A stretch of 64,000 nucleotides of DNA from Alkalihalobacterium alkalinitrilicum (lineage in GTDB: Bacteria > Bacillota > Bacilli > Bacillales > Bacillaceae_F), in the NCBI RefSeq assembly GCF_002019605.1, contig NZ_KV917368.1:5281885-5345884 (forward strand). The letters are read 5' to 3'. Position 1 is the first letter of the stretch; each line of letters starts with the position of its first letter. The notes beneath the pieces were generated by a model. It was not told where the DNA came from. It saw only the letters and a program-made list of their open reading frames with translations, and did not search any database. The position numbers and the translations under genes were made by a program. Positions 1 to 8,063 of this stretch are shown here, piece by piece.

Positions 1-570
1 AAAGGTGAAATGATCAATATGACGAATAGTGGCTCAGGTCAAGTTCGTTTAGAGTTCATGGTTCCTGCACGTGGTCTTATTGGGTATACGACTGAGTTTC
101 TATCGCAAACGCGTGGTTATGGTATTATTAACCATTCATTTGATTCTTACCAACCTATGATTCAAGGTCAAGTTGGTGGTCGTCGTCAAGGCGTGCTCGT
201 TTCTATGGAAACTGGAAAAGCGAGTCAATATGGAATTATGCAAGTTGAAGATCGTGGACAAATTTTCGTCGAACCAGCAACGGAAATTTATGAGGGTATG
301 ATTGTTGGAGAACATAATCGTGAAAATGACATAACAGTTAACATTACAAAGGTGAAACAAGCAACAAATATCCGTTCTGCTAATAAAGAACAAACAGTGA
401 GTATGAAGAAGCCGCGTATTTTATCATTAGAAGAAGCGCTTGAATATTTAAATGAAGATGAGTACTGTGAAATTACGCCAGAATCAATTCGCCTTCGTAA
501 AAAGGTCTTAGATAAAAACGAACGGGAACGAATTATTAAAAAGAAGAAGTTGGCTAATCAGTCTAATTAA
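1..570 (+). CDS. typA: Translational GTPase TypA/BipA, C-terminal part
   Basis: This is the last ~190 residues of the ribosome-associated GTPase TypA (BipA), which aids 50S assembly and growth under stress. The reading frame is open from base 1, so the start and the GTPase domain lie upstream of the window. Visible family stretches are GLIGYTTEFLSQTRGYG, the GQVGGRRQGVLVSME segment, the YEGMIVGEHNRENDI block of the TypA-specific C-terminal domain, and the basic tail ending in KKKK. In B. subtilis the gene is ylaG and is followed by ylaH, as here. Identity is secure; only the N-terminal portion is missing because of the window edge. Confidence 0.96.
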   Translation, partial: KGEMINMTNSGSGQVRLEFMVPARGLIGYTTEFLSQTRGYGIINHSFDSYQPMIQGQVGGRRQGVLVSMETGKASQYGIMQVEDRGQIFVEPATEIYEGMIVGEHNRENDITVNITKVKQATNIRSANKEQTVSMKKPRILSLEEALEYLNEDEYCEITPESIRLRKKVLDKNERERIIKKKKLANQSN

Positions 571-607
571 ATAACATACTACTCATCTTGAAAGGGAGAG
601 GATCAGT

Positions 608-928
608 ATGGAAGAAAGACCTGAAATTGATATTGAGGCATTATCATGGTTACCACGAATAGTTGCTGAAAACCCACAAATGGGTCTTTGGGTGTATTTG
701 GCTATTGTCGCCTTATCGATCTTAGTGTTTAACCTGGGATTTGCTCGTAAGCTTCCAGTTTTAAAGTTAGTTATAGTTTATGTGGCACTTTTCGTCGGCT
801 GTATTATCATGTTTTTCTTAGCTTTAATGGGAGCTCCAATTATTGAGGTACTGTTAATTTCAACGGTAATTCTAGGTATTTATAAGTTAAGAATGCTGCA
901 AAGAAAACGTGAAGAGGCAAGAGGGTAA
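608..928 (+). CDS. ylaH: YlaH-like small membrane protein
   Basis: A 106-residue protein with an acidic N-terminus (MEERPEIDIEAL) followed by three hydrophobic segments (about residues 25-45, 50-68 and 72-90) and a basic C-terminal tail (KLRMLQRKREEARG). It has the size, topology and position directly after typA expected of Bacillus YlaH, a membrane protein of unknown function. The start ATG follows an AAAGGGAGAGG ribosome site. It is probably co-transcribed with typA (37-bp gap) and with the next small gene (5-bp gap). Name rests on synteny and overall character rather than on a functional motif. Confidence 0.8.
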   Translation: MEERPEIDIEALSWLPRIVAENPQMGLWVYLAIVALSILVFNLGFARKLPVLKLVIVYVALFVGCIIMFFLALMGAPIIEVLLISTVILGIYKLRMLQRKREEARG

Positions 929-933
929 TTACG

Positions 934-1203
934 ATGAACCTGCAAGATGCATTATATAATTGGTTATCCATAAAAGTAGTTCATGAAGCTAGAACTGATG
1001 ATAAAGCAGCTTTAGATACGTATGAATTTTTCACGACGATCTTAACGGAAGACCATCGATTAGAAAATATTGAAGTTGAAATTGTAGATCCGATGTATAT
1101 TGTTCATTATGTGAAAGAAGGACAACAGGAACAAAAACAATTTCCTATTGATCTAATTGAAGCATTATTAGAGCAAATTCAATCAGAACCAAAATATAAT
1201 TAA
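934..1203 (+). CDS. Conserved small acidic protein of unknown function
   Basis: An 89-residue soluble protein without signal peptide, membrane segment or cysteine. It is rich in acidic residues, with the stretch EVEIVDPMYIVHYVKEGQ likely forming beta strands and the C-terminus (IDLIEALLEQIQ) an amphipathic helix. It starts 5 bp after ylaH and ends in a strong hairpin terminator, so it is the last gene of a typA-ylaH operon. I do not recognise a characterised family. The ribosome site (GAGGGTAATTACG) is weak and overlaps the ylaH stop, suggesting translational coupling. Confidence 0.7.
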   Translation: MNLQDALYNWLSIKVVHEARTDDKAALDTYEFFTTILTEDHRLENIEVEIVDPMYIVHYVKEGQQEQKQFPIDLIEALLEQIQSEPKYN

Positions 1204-1204
1204 G

Positions 1205-1238
1205 AAAAGACTACTGAGAAATTTCTCAGTAGTCTTTT
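1205..1238. terminator. Perfect 17-bp palindromic terminator
   Basis: AAAAGACTACTGAGAAA is immediately followed by its exact reverse complement (1222-1238), ending in TTTT. The A-run on one side and T-run on the other allow it to work in both directions. It closes the typA-ylaH operon and lies just before the tandem repeat array. Confidence 0.85.
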
Positions 1239-1252
1239 GCTATGAGGCTCAT

Positions 1253-1755
1253 CGTAGTGTCTAGCAACAGGCTCTAGCTCCTCGAGGTCAAATAACCTGT
1301 CAGGACAAAAGTCAAAGAGCGGACTTTAGCCTGCCAGAACATTAGCTTGTCGGAGCTACCCAAGAGCCTTTTGCTTTTCGTAGTGTCTAGCAACAGGCTC
1401 TAGCTCCTCGAGGTCAAATAACCTGTCAGGACAAAAGCAAAGAGCAGACTTTAGCCTGCTAGAACATAGCTTGTCGGAGCTACCCAAGAGCCTTTTGCTT
1501 TTCGTAGTGTCTAGCAACAGGCCCTAGCTCCTCGAGGTCAAATAACCTGTCAGGACAAAAGTCAAAGAGCAGACTTTAGCCTGCCAGAACATTAGCTTGT
1601 CGGAGCACCAAGAGCCTTTCGCTTTTCGTAGTGTCTAGCAACAGGCTCTAGCTCCTCGAGGTCAAATAACCTGTCAGGACAAAAGTCAAAGAGCGGACTT
1701 TAGCCTGCCAGAACATTAGCTTGTCGGAGCAGTCAAGAGCCTTTCGCTTTTCGTA
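1253..1755. repeat. Four tandem copies of a ~125-bp structured repeat
   Basis: Four near-identical units start at 1253, 1379, 1503 and 1627 (lengths about 126, 124, 124, 125), each beginning CGTAGTGTCTAGCAACAGG; the start of a fifth (CGTA) abuts the ylaI stop codon at 1756. Each unit can fold: AGGCTCT near the left end pairs with AGAGCCT near the right end, and an internal AAAGTC/GACTTT pair flanks AAGAGCG or AAGAGCA. Units differ by a few substitutions and small indels. This resembles the dispersed GTGTCTAGC repeats common in Bacillaceae intergenic regions, here amplified in tandem. No coding potential is apparent. Confidence 0.92.
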
Positions 1756-1956
1756 TCACCAGTCGTTTTCTGTTTTTTTTGGTCTGTATAATCGAAAGTT
1801 TCCAGAAGCTTTTCTTTCTTCGGTTCGGTCTGATATACGGTCTGCACATTCATTACACAAATAGGTATGAATAGGCCGATTTCGTAGCTTTTTAGCTAAT
1901 GGACTAAAGTCTTCTATTTTGTCAATCTTATCACATATAACGCATTTAACTCTCAT
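1756..1956 (-). CDS. ylaI: YlaI family zinc-ribbon protein (DUF2197)
   Basis: A 66-residue protein with two CxxC pairs, CVIC near residue 5 and CNEC near residue 34, the layout of a small treble-clef or zinc-ribbon fold. The central RNRPIHTYLCNECADRI block is characteristic of Bacillus YlaI (DUF2197), function unknown. It is on the minus strand, opposite its typA-operon neighbours. Its stop codon directly touches the tandem repeat array, so the repeats would form its 3' untranslated region. The ATG follows GGTGAAAA, a moderate ribosome site. Confidence 0.85.
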   Translation of the reverse strand: MRVKCVICDKIDKIEDFSPLAKKLRNRPIHTYLCNECADRISDRTEERKASGNFRLYRPKKTENDW

Positions 1957-2125
1957 TTTTCACCTCACAAAAGACGATTTTCAATACTTTTCTCCATTGT
2001 ATAAGAATACCATTTTATTTATTAAAAATAAAAAAGACTTATTTTGCAGGCAAGGCACTTACTTCACATTCTATTATTTTAACGGTATTTTAAGAAAAAA
2101 TAAATGAAAAATAAAGCATATATGT

Positions 2126-2153
2126 TTGAACTGCGATTAAAAATAGGTATAGT
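2126..2153 (+). promoter_or_regulatory. Likely sigma-A promoter of the PNPOx-like gene
   Basis: TTGAAC (2126-2131) and TATAGT (2148-2153) are separated by 16 bp, with the gene start 34 bp further on. Both boxes match the sigma-A consensus at four to five of six positions and the region is AT-rich. Confidence 0.55.
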
Positions 2154-2187
2154 ATACATATTATGATATTAAGTGGAGGGATTTTAT

Positions 2188-2643
2188 ATGGGAAACCAAG
2201 TAGAGCCTAAATTAACGGAAGAACTATTACCACTATTACAATCGGAGCGTTTTGTCACTCTAGCTACAGTTGATTATGAGACAGGTACACCAAATGTAAA
2301 CGCAATTTCTTGGGTTTTTGCTCCTTCTCAAGAGAAAGTACGTTTCGCAGTAGATAATCGTTCAAGAATTGTTGAAAATATTAATAAGCATAATGGTGTA
2401 ACTTTAAATCTGATAGGGAATGGATCTACATATTCTATAGTTGGCGACGCAGCTGTAATTAAAGAAAAGATGGATAATGTTCCTTTAAAGCTCGCTTTAG
2501 TAGAAATTACGATAAAAGAAGTTCGTGATGTGATGTTTTATGGCTCTCGAATTGCTGTTGAGCCTAAGTATGAAAAAACATATGATGCAACTGCTGCAGC
2601 GAAATTAGATAATCAAGTAATGGAATCAATGAAACAAGCTTAG
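2188..2643 (+). CDS. Pyridoxamine 5'-phosphate oxidase-like flavin-binding family protein
   Basis: A 151-residue protein of the split-barrel flavin-binding fold (PNPOx-like). Family features include RFVTLATVD near the N-terminus, the GTPNVNAISWVF strand pair and the RSRIVENI segment that in relatives contacts flavin phosphate. Substrate and physiological role are unknown; calling it PNP oxidase itself would be overreach. An in-frame GTG at 2173 lies inside the ribosome site GTGGAGGG, so ATG 2188 (7 bp after it) is the real start. The stop codon lies within the terminator stem that follows, and a group II intron sits directly behind it. Confidence 0.82.
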   Translation: MGNQVEPKLTEELLPLLQSERFVTLATVDYETGTPNVNAISWVFAPSQEKVRFAVDNRSRIVENINKHNGVTLNLIGNGSTYSIVGDAAVIKEKMDNVPLKLALVEITIKEVRDVMFYGSRIAVEPKYEKTYDATAAAKLDNQVMESMKQA

Positions 2644-2668
2644 TCCTTAGACTAAGCTTGTTTTCTTA
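2635..2668 (+). terminator. Rho-independent terminator and class IIC intron target
   Basis: CAAGCTTAGTC pairs perfectly with GACTAAGCTTG around a CTTA loop, followed by TTTTCTTA. The group II intron begins at the next base (2669). Class IIC introns are known to home to the T-rich side of such terminators, so this hairpin is probably part of the insertion target as well as the terminator of the preceding gene. Confidence 0.85.
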
Positions 2669-3220
2669 GTGCGCCCAGCATGGGTGCAATCTATAGGGTG
2701 AAAGTCCCGAACTGTGAAGGCAGAAGTAGCAGTAGCTTAACGCAAGGGTGCCTGTGGTGACGCAGGATCTGAAGGAAGCGAGCGGCAAACTTCCGGTCTG
2801 AGGAACACGAACTTCATATAAGGCTAGGTATCATTGGGTGAGTCTGCTAAACAAGACAAAGTCCTTTCTGCCAAAGGTGATACAGAGTAAATGAAGCAGA
2901 TAGATGGAAGGAAAGATTGTACTCTTACCTGGGGAGGTCTGACTGATAAGCCGAGCACACTCGGTAACCTATTTAGCGATAAATAGCTGAACAGTCAGAA
3001 GTCAGCAGAGGTCATAGTACTCGACTAGCTTAAGATAGTCGAGGAAGGGCCGAACATTTAGGAAGAATGTGCGCTAGGCGTTCATTGTTTATGATGATAC
3101 AGACAATCCAAATTGGACTTACTTAAAGGAGGAAACGGTGAATCCCGTGGGGGACTTTAAGAGGGTGGAATAAACAATGGCACAAATAGAACGGACATTC
3201 ACGCGAGAGGATGTATCGAA

Positions 3221-3887
3221 ATGATGAAACAACTGTTGTCACGGGACAATCTGATTTCGGCTCTAAAGCGGGTCGAAAAGAATAAGGGTAAGCACGGTGT
3301 AGATGAAATGCCTGTAAAATCCCTACGAGCACATCTTCTACTTAACTGGGACGACATCCGAAATTCAATTAAAGACGGAACCTACGAGCCTATGCCAGTC
3401 AGGCGGGTCGAAATCCCGAAACCGAATGGTGGCATAAGGTTACTAGGCATTCCTACCGTGACCGATCGTCTCATCCAACAAGCGATTGCCCAAGTCTTAA
3501 CCCCGATTTATGATCCAACCTTTTCTAAACATAGTTATGGTTTCAGACCAAGAAGAAGAGCCCATGACGCTGTAAAGGAAGCGAGGGCATATATAGAGGA
3601 AGGGTACAGATGGGTGATAGACATGGACTTAGAAAAATTTTTCGATAGAGTGAATCACGATATGCTTATGGGTCTTTTGGAGAAAAGAGTCCATGATAAA
3701 ACGATTCTAAGGCTAATTAGAAAATACTTAGAATCAGGAATCATGATAAACGGTGTGGAAGGTATCAGCGAAGAAGGTGTCCCGCAGGGCGGGCCGTTAA
3801 GTCCGTTATTATCTAATATCATGTTAGATGAACTTGATAAGGAACTGGAAAAGAGAGGGCACAAGTTTGTCAGGTACGCAGATGACT
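3221..3887 (+). CDS. Outer intron reverse transcriptase/maturase, 5' segment
   Basis: First 222 codons plus one base of the IIC intron-encoded protein. Reverse-transcriptase blocks are visible: RVEKNKGKHGVDEMPV, EIPKPNGGIRLLGIPTVTDR, SYGFRPRRRAHDA, DLEKFFDRVNHD, GVPQGGPLSPLLSN and finally RYADD at residues 218-222. The frame is cut inside the following Cys codon by the inner intron. Joining base 3887 to base 5754 restores TGT AAT ATC TAC without a shift and gives a 418-residue protein, the usual length for this family. Unspliced, this segment ends at a stop at 3910 and would be inactive because the RT palm is incomplete. Confidence 0.9.
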
Positions 3888-4432
3888 GTGCGCCACGAAA
3901 GTGTGCGTGAGTAGCGAGACTACTCAAAGCAACTATGCTGTACAAATGATGACGGTGGGCCCGTCGGAGTCGCCATACAGGTGGAGATTTCAAACTACCT
4001 TAAGGTGCTGTAGTCAAAAGCTATGGTATTGAGCGTTAAGGAAAAGGCAGTCAATAACTGTCAAGTGCGTGTTATGGAGATGAATGGTCATGTGAACCAC
4101 TTACGGAAATGTCGAAAGCGTAGAGACTCCATCAAAACTAGGGGGTAGTCGTTAACTTAGGATGAGCTTAGAGGAAACCTGTTTACTGTCTAAGTGGTGG
4201 GCGGCATAAAGGTGGCATGAACATAACACAGGCGTTTGTACGGAACGTGGGAACCTACGGACTGATGTTAAGGGAGTATTTCAAGTGGAAGACCCACAAG
4301 AAAAGAGTACCGATGCAGTCATAGGGGCAGATTGGGTTGTAGTAGTTATGAAACTTCTGTAATAGAAGCGGAGCAAAGAACCCGAGTTATTCAGTTTCAA
4401 AGATAGGTCAACTTTGAAAGGAGGAGGAACCT

Positions 4433-5695
4433 ATGCGAGAAACAAAACCGTTTAGTATTTCAAAGAATGCAGTTCTGACTGCATTTGAACGAGTAAAAGC
4501 CAATAAAGGGACATACGGGACTGATGAACAGTCTATTGAAAGTTTCGAACTAGACTTGAAGAATAATCTGTACAAACTATGGAATCGTATGTCCTCAGGA
4601 AGCTATTTTCCAAAACCAGTAAAAGCAGTAGCTATTCCCAAAAAGAATGGTGGAACAAGAACACTTGGAATACCTACAGTCGAAGATCGAGTGGCACAGA
4701 TGGTTGCGAAACTATATTTTGAACCAACAGTGGAAAAATTGTTTTATGAAGATTCTCATGGATACCGACCAAACAAATCGGCAATCCAAGCGATCGAGGC
4801 TACAAGGAAAAGATGTTGGCGAAAAGACTGGGTGCTAGAGTTCGATATTAAGGGACTGTTTGATAATATCCGACATGATTACCTCATTGAAATGGTAAAA
4901 CGACATACAAATCAAGAATGGGTCATCTTATATATACAAAGATGGCTAACTACCCCTTTTCAAATGGAGGACGGGACGTTAGCAGAGCGAACTTCTGGCA
5001 CTCCGCAAGGAGGAGTCATCAGTCCAGTTCTTGCGAATCTATTTCTTCATTATACATTTGATGATTTTATGGCGAAGGAATTTCCAAGTATTCCTTGGGC
5101 AAGATACGCCGATGATGGAATAGCACATTGTACTTCATTGAAACAAGCAAAATATCTTCAACGAAGACTGGAAGAAAGATTTCAATTATTTGGATTGGAG
5201 TTGAACTTGGAGAAAACGAAAATTGTCTACTGTAAAGATGATGATAGACAACGGAACTATCCGACTATTACTTTTGATTTTCTCGGATACACATTTCGAC
5301 CAAGACACTCAAAGAACAAATATGGAAAATTCTTCACAAACTTCTTACCAGCTATTGCTGATAAGGCAAAGAAAGCAATCAGAAAAGAAGTGAGAAGTTG
5401 GCGATTACAGCTCAAAGCAGATAAAACTCTGCAGGATATTTCCAACATGTTTAATAAGAAAATCCAAGGATGGATTAATTATTATGGACATTTCTATAAA
5501 TCAGAAATGTATAGTGTATTGCGTTACATCAATAGCTGCTTGGTAAAATGGGTTCGCCGAAAATACAAGAAGCGAAAACATCGAAGAAGAGCAGAATATT
5601 GGTTAGGAGCTATTGCTCGGCGAGAACGCAAATTATTTGCGCATTGGAAATATGGATTACTACCGGCAATGAATAATGGGAGCCGTATGAGCTGA
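4433..5695 (+). CDS. Inner intron reverse transcriptase/maturase
   Basis: A complete 420-residue group II intron protein. RT blocks in order: ERVKANKGTYGTDEQSIE, AIPKKNGGTRTLGIPTVEDR, SHGYRPNKSAIQAIE, FDIKGLFDNIRHD, TPQGGVISPVLANL and YADD at residues 225-228, so the catalytic aspartates are present. Residues ~290-380 form the maturase (X) domain (IQGWINYYGHFY), and a very basic tail follows (RRKYKKRKHRRRAEYW). No HNH endonuclease cysteine cluster is seen. Start ATG follows AAAGGAGGAGGAACCT, a strong ribosome site. Its last codons overlap domain V of its own intron RNA. It appears functional and would promote splicing and retromobility of its intron. Confidence 0.93.
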   Translation: MRETKPFSISKNAVLTAFERVKANKGTYGTDEQSIESFELDLKNNLYKLWNRMSSGSYFPKPVKAVAIPKKNGGTRTLGIPTVEDRVAQMVAKLYFEPTVEKLFYEDSHGYRPNKSAIQAIEATRKRCWRKDWVLEFDIKGLFDNIRHDYLIEMVKRHTNQEWVILYIQRWLTTPFQMEDGTLAERTSGTPQGGVISPVLANLFLHYTFDDFMAKEFPSIPWARYADDGIAHCTSLKQAKYLQRRLEERFQLFGLELNLEKTKIVYCKDDDRQRNYPTITFDFLGYTFRPRHSKNKYGKFFTNFLPAIADKAKKAIRKEVRSWRLQLKADKTLQDISNMFNKKIQGWINYYGHFYKSEMYSVLRYINSCLVKWVRRKYKKRKHRRRAEYWLGAIARRERKLFAHWKYGLLPAMNNGSRMS

Positions 5696-5713
5696 GAGGT
5701 TCACGTACGGTTC
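5680..5713 (+). ncRNA. Domain V of the inner group II intron
   Basis: Thirty-four bases, GAGCCGTATG at the 5' arm and CGTACGGTTC at the 3' arm, with an AGC catalytic triad at 5681-5683 and a GAGA tetraloop on an inner helix. This is the canonical size and fold of the catalytic domain V. It overlaps the end of the intron protein gene by 16 bases. Domain VI follows to about 5750. Confidence 0.88.
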
Positions 5714-5753
5714 TGAGAGAGACTGAGGGGGAGGTTCCCTCGGTCTACTCACT

Positions 5754-6343
5754 GTAATATCTACGTGAAAACACAGAAGTCAGGTCTACGAGTGAAGAGT
5801 TCCCTCACAACTTTCATTGAAAAGAAACTCAAGCTGAAAGTGAATGATGAGAAAAGCGCAGTAGATCGACCGTGGAAACGAAAGTTTCTAGGTTTCAGTT
5901 TTACTCCTCACCCGTCACCAAAGATCCGTATCGCCAAAGAGAGTATAAAGAGAGCGAAAAGCAAAATCAAAGAACTAACATCACGCTCACACTCCATCTC
6001 AATGGAAGAGCGTATTGAGAAGATCAATAAATACCTCGTTGGATGGTGTGGATATTTTGCCTTGGCGGATACGCCAACTCCCTTTAAACGCCTTGATGAA
6101 TCACTGAGAAGAAGACTTCGGATGTGTTTATGGAAGCAATGGAAATTGCCTAAAACTAAAATAAAAAGGCTTATCTCTCTTGGAGTTCCCAAGGAGAAAG
6201 CTTATGAATGGGGTAATTCCCGCAAGAAATATTGGCGCATCTCGAACAGTCCTGTTTTAAACACGACGCTTAACCTAGAGTTTTGGCGAAATAAAAAGCT
6301 GAAAAGTCTAGTAGACAGATATAACCACTTACGTCATACCTAA
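5754..6343 (+). CDS. Outer intron reverse transcriptase/maturase, 3' segment
   Basis: Continuation of the protein begun at 3221, resuming with the last two bases of the YADDC cysteine codon and then NIYVKTQKSG. It contains RT block 6/7 (KLKVNDEKSAV, WKRKFLGFSF) and the maturase domain (YLVGWCGYFALADTP, WKLPKTKIKRLISLG, EWGNSRKKYWRISNSP) to the natural stop. No frameshift or nonsense codon is present, so the outer protein has remained intact apart from the insertion. Translation of this part depends on removal of the inner intron. A GTG at 5765 could in principle start a separate fragment but has no convincing ribosome site. Confidence 0.9.
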
Positions 6344-6346
6344 GTG

Positions 6347-6380
6347 AACCGCCGTATACGGAACCGTACGTACGGTGGTG
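6347..6380 (+). ncRNA. Domain V of the outer (IIC) group II intron
   Basis: ACCGCCGTATACG and CGTACGTACGGTGGT form the stem around GAAC, carrying a CGC catalytic triad (CCGCCG) as in class IIC introns. Domain VI (about 6386-6412, GGTCGGGGG pairing with CCCCCTCC) follows and the intron ends near 6417. The protein stop codon lies only a few bases before domain V. Confidence 0.82.
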
Positions 6381-6686
6381 TGAGAGGTCGGGGGTTAGTC
6401 ACCCCCTCCTACTCGATTAAGAACTAATTTTTGATTTCCTGATTTATAAAAAGGAGAATTGAAATCAGAGGTAGAAGTTGTATTATATATTGCCTTATTC
6501 TTTATAAAGAATAAACATGTCTAATTTAAATAAGGAATGATGACTGAATTTTCTTCTATCTTGGGCTCCATTATCATACAACTATACTATAAGCCATGTT
6601 CGCTTAGCTAACGGATTCATTCTAACGTGCATAGAATGATTATAAGTAATGTTGACAAATGAACTTTTAGTCAGGAGGCGCAAATA

Positions 6687-8015
6687 TTGAATAAAGTTTA
6701 CGTCTTGGATACGAATGTATTACTACAAGATCCTCATGCGATTTATGCTTTTGAAGATAATGAAGTTGTCATACCAGCGGTCGTGTTAGAGGAAGTAGAC
6801 TCAAAAAAGCGTTATATGGATGAGATTGGCCGCAACGCTAGGCATTTCTCAAAAATGATGGACAGCCTAAGAGGAAAGGGAAAATTGCATGAAGGAGTTG
6901 TTATTGAAACAGGTGGTAAGGTACGAGTTGAACTTAACCATCGCTCATTTCAAAAATTAAAAGACTCATTTGCAGAAATGACAAATGATAACCGTATTAT
7001 TGCTGTTGCTCTTAATTTAATGATTGAAGAAAAGGAAAAGGAGTATGGCAGAGAAGTTATTCTTGTTAGTAAAGATGCGTTAGTCCGCGTAAAAGCAGAC
7101 GCCTTAAAAATACCATCAGAGGATTATTTGAGTGATCGCGTAATTCAATTTAATGATGTCTACCCTGGTTATGTAGAAGTGTATGTTGAAAAAGAGATCG
7201 TCAATCAATTCTTCGTTGATAATGAGATTGCTATTTCAGAATTAGCGAAGCACCCCTTTTATCCTCACCAATTCATTATTATGAAAGATGCGCTCGGAGG
7301 TTCCAGTTCAGCTTTAGGAAAAGTTGAACCTGATGGAAAAAAAGTAAAACCATTTCAAGTTGACCCTGATCAAGTTTGGGGGATTAAAGCAAGAAATGTA
7401 CAACAAAAAATGGCTCTTGAGCTCCTTCTCAGACGAGATATCCCGTTAGTAACATTAATTGGGAAAGCAGGAACAGGAAAGACCTTGCTATCTCTAGCTT
7501 CAGGTTTACTCCAGACAGAAGACTTAGGTTTATATAAAAAGTTATTAGTCGCGAGACCTGTCATTCCTGTAGGGAAAGATATCGGCTTTTTACCAGGTGA
7601 AAAAGAAGAAAAACTTAGACCGTGGATGCAGCCAATTTATGATAACTTAGAATACCTCTTTAATACTAAGAAGCCAGGAGAATTAGATCAAATATTAGCT
7701 GGAATGGGTTCCATTCAAGTAGAAGCATTAACATATATACGTGGTCGAAGTATACCAGATCAATTTATTATCATTGATGAGGCTCAGAATTTAACAAAGC
7801 ATGAAGTGAAGACCATTCTTACTCGAGTTGGTGAACGAAGTAAAATTGTTCTTATGGGAGATCCAAAACAAATTGATCATCCATATTTAGATGAATATAA
7901 TAATGGTTTAACCTACGTGGTGGAAAAGTTCAAGGATCAAACGATTAGTGGGCATATTAAGCTTGAAAAAGGTGAACGCTCTGGGTTAGCTCAGCTTGCT
8001 GCAGATTTACTTTAA
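6687..8015 (+). CDS. ylaK: PIN-PhoH family ATPase YlaK
   Basis: A 442-residue protein, the same length as B. subtilis YlaK. Residues 1-~140 are a PIN domain with an early catalytic aspartate (VLDTNVLL, D8) and further acids; residues ~235-442 are a PhoH-type ATPase/helicase-like domain with Walker A GKAGTGKT (~258-265) and Walker B FIIIDEAQN (~359). PIN-PhoH proteins are thought to act on RNA; the exact substrate in bacilli is unknown. The start is TTG 6687, 8 bp after AGGAGG (6673-6678). The 269 bp between the intron end and this gene hold no recognisable gene; ylaJ, found here in B. subtilis, is absent. A bidirectional terminator follows. Confidence 0.93.
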   Translation: MNKVYVLDTNVLLQDPHAIYAFEDNEVVIPAVVLEEVDSKKRYMDEIGRNARHFSKMMDSLRGKGKLHEGVVIETGGKVRVELNHRSFQKLKDSFAEMTNDNRIIAVALNLMIEEKEKEYGREVILVSKDALVRVKADALKIPSEDYLSDRVIQFNDVYPGYVEVYVEKEIVNQFFVDNEIAISELAKHPFYPHQFIIMKDALGGSSSALGKVEPDGKKVKPFQVDPDQVWGIKARNVQQKMALELLLRRDIPLVTLIGKAGTGKTLLSLASGLLQTEDLGLYKKLLVARPVIPVGKDIGFLPGEKEEKLRPWMQPIYDNLEYLFNTKKPGELDQILAGMGSIQVEALTYIRGRSIPDQFIIIDEAQNLTKHEVKTILTRVGERSKIVLMGDPKQIDHPYLDEYNNGLTYVVEKFKDQTISGHIKLEKGERSGLAQLAADLL

Positions 8016-8035
8016 ACTTTAACGATGAAATATGG

Positions 8036-8063
8036 AATAAGGCTGACAATGTCAGCCTTATTT
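8036..8063. terminator. Bidirectional terminator between ylaK and a convergent gene
   Basis: AATAAGGCTGAC and GTCAGCCTTATT pair around AAT. The right arm overlaps the stop codon of the convergent minus-strand gene. A and T runs flank both sides, so it can serve both genes. Confidence 0.75.

Larger units (their letters stand above)
3888..5753 (+). mobile_element. Inner group II intron nested in the outer intron's RT gene
   Basis: Starts GTGCGCCACGAAAGTGTGCG and carries ribozyme domains I-III in 3888-4432, an open reading frame (4433-5695), a 34-nt domain V (5680-5713) and domain VI. The end at 5753 is deduced because it is the position that restores the outer protein frame (DD-C-N-I-Y-V); the sequence there reads CTACTCACT before GTAATATC. 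It is clearly a different lineage from the outer intron: only short ribozyme motifs are shared and the two proteins differ throughout. Subclass is not certain from inspection; it is not IIC-like. Confidence 0.88.
2669..6417 (+). mobile_element. Outer group II intron (class IIC), host of a nested intron
   Basis: The 5' end is GTGCGCCCAGCATGGGTGCA, a typical group II start, and the 3' end is a domain V/VI structure finishing CTACTCGAT near 6417. Bases 2669-3220 hold ribozyme domains I-III with no protein gene. The intron protein closely resembles the class IIC type known from Bacillus halodurans, without an endonuclease domain. Total length is ~3.75 kb only because a second intron of ~1.87 kb lies inside the protein gene; without it the element is ~1.88 kb, normal for this class. 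The exact 3' boundary is inferred from domain VI and may be off by a few bases. Confidence 0.9.

Noticed and set aside
1253-1755. CRISPR array
   Set aside because: Units are ~125 bp and contiguous with no unique spacers, and no cas genes are near.
3655-3993. Minus-strand 112-codon frame across the intron junction
   Set aside because: It is the shadow of the reverse-transcriptase gene and crosses the inner intron boundary; no start signal.
5765-6343. Separate gene starting at GTG 5765
   Set aside because: The sequence is the C-terminal half of the outer intron protein and reads in frame with 3221-3887 after intron removal.
6458-6523. A 21-codon frame from TTG 6458 in the gap before ylaK
   Set aside because: The AAAAGGAGA ribosome-like site is too close to the TTG, the peptide is very short and I recognise nothing in it.
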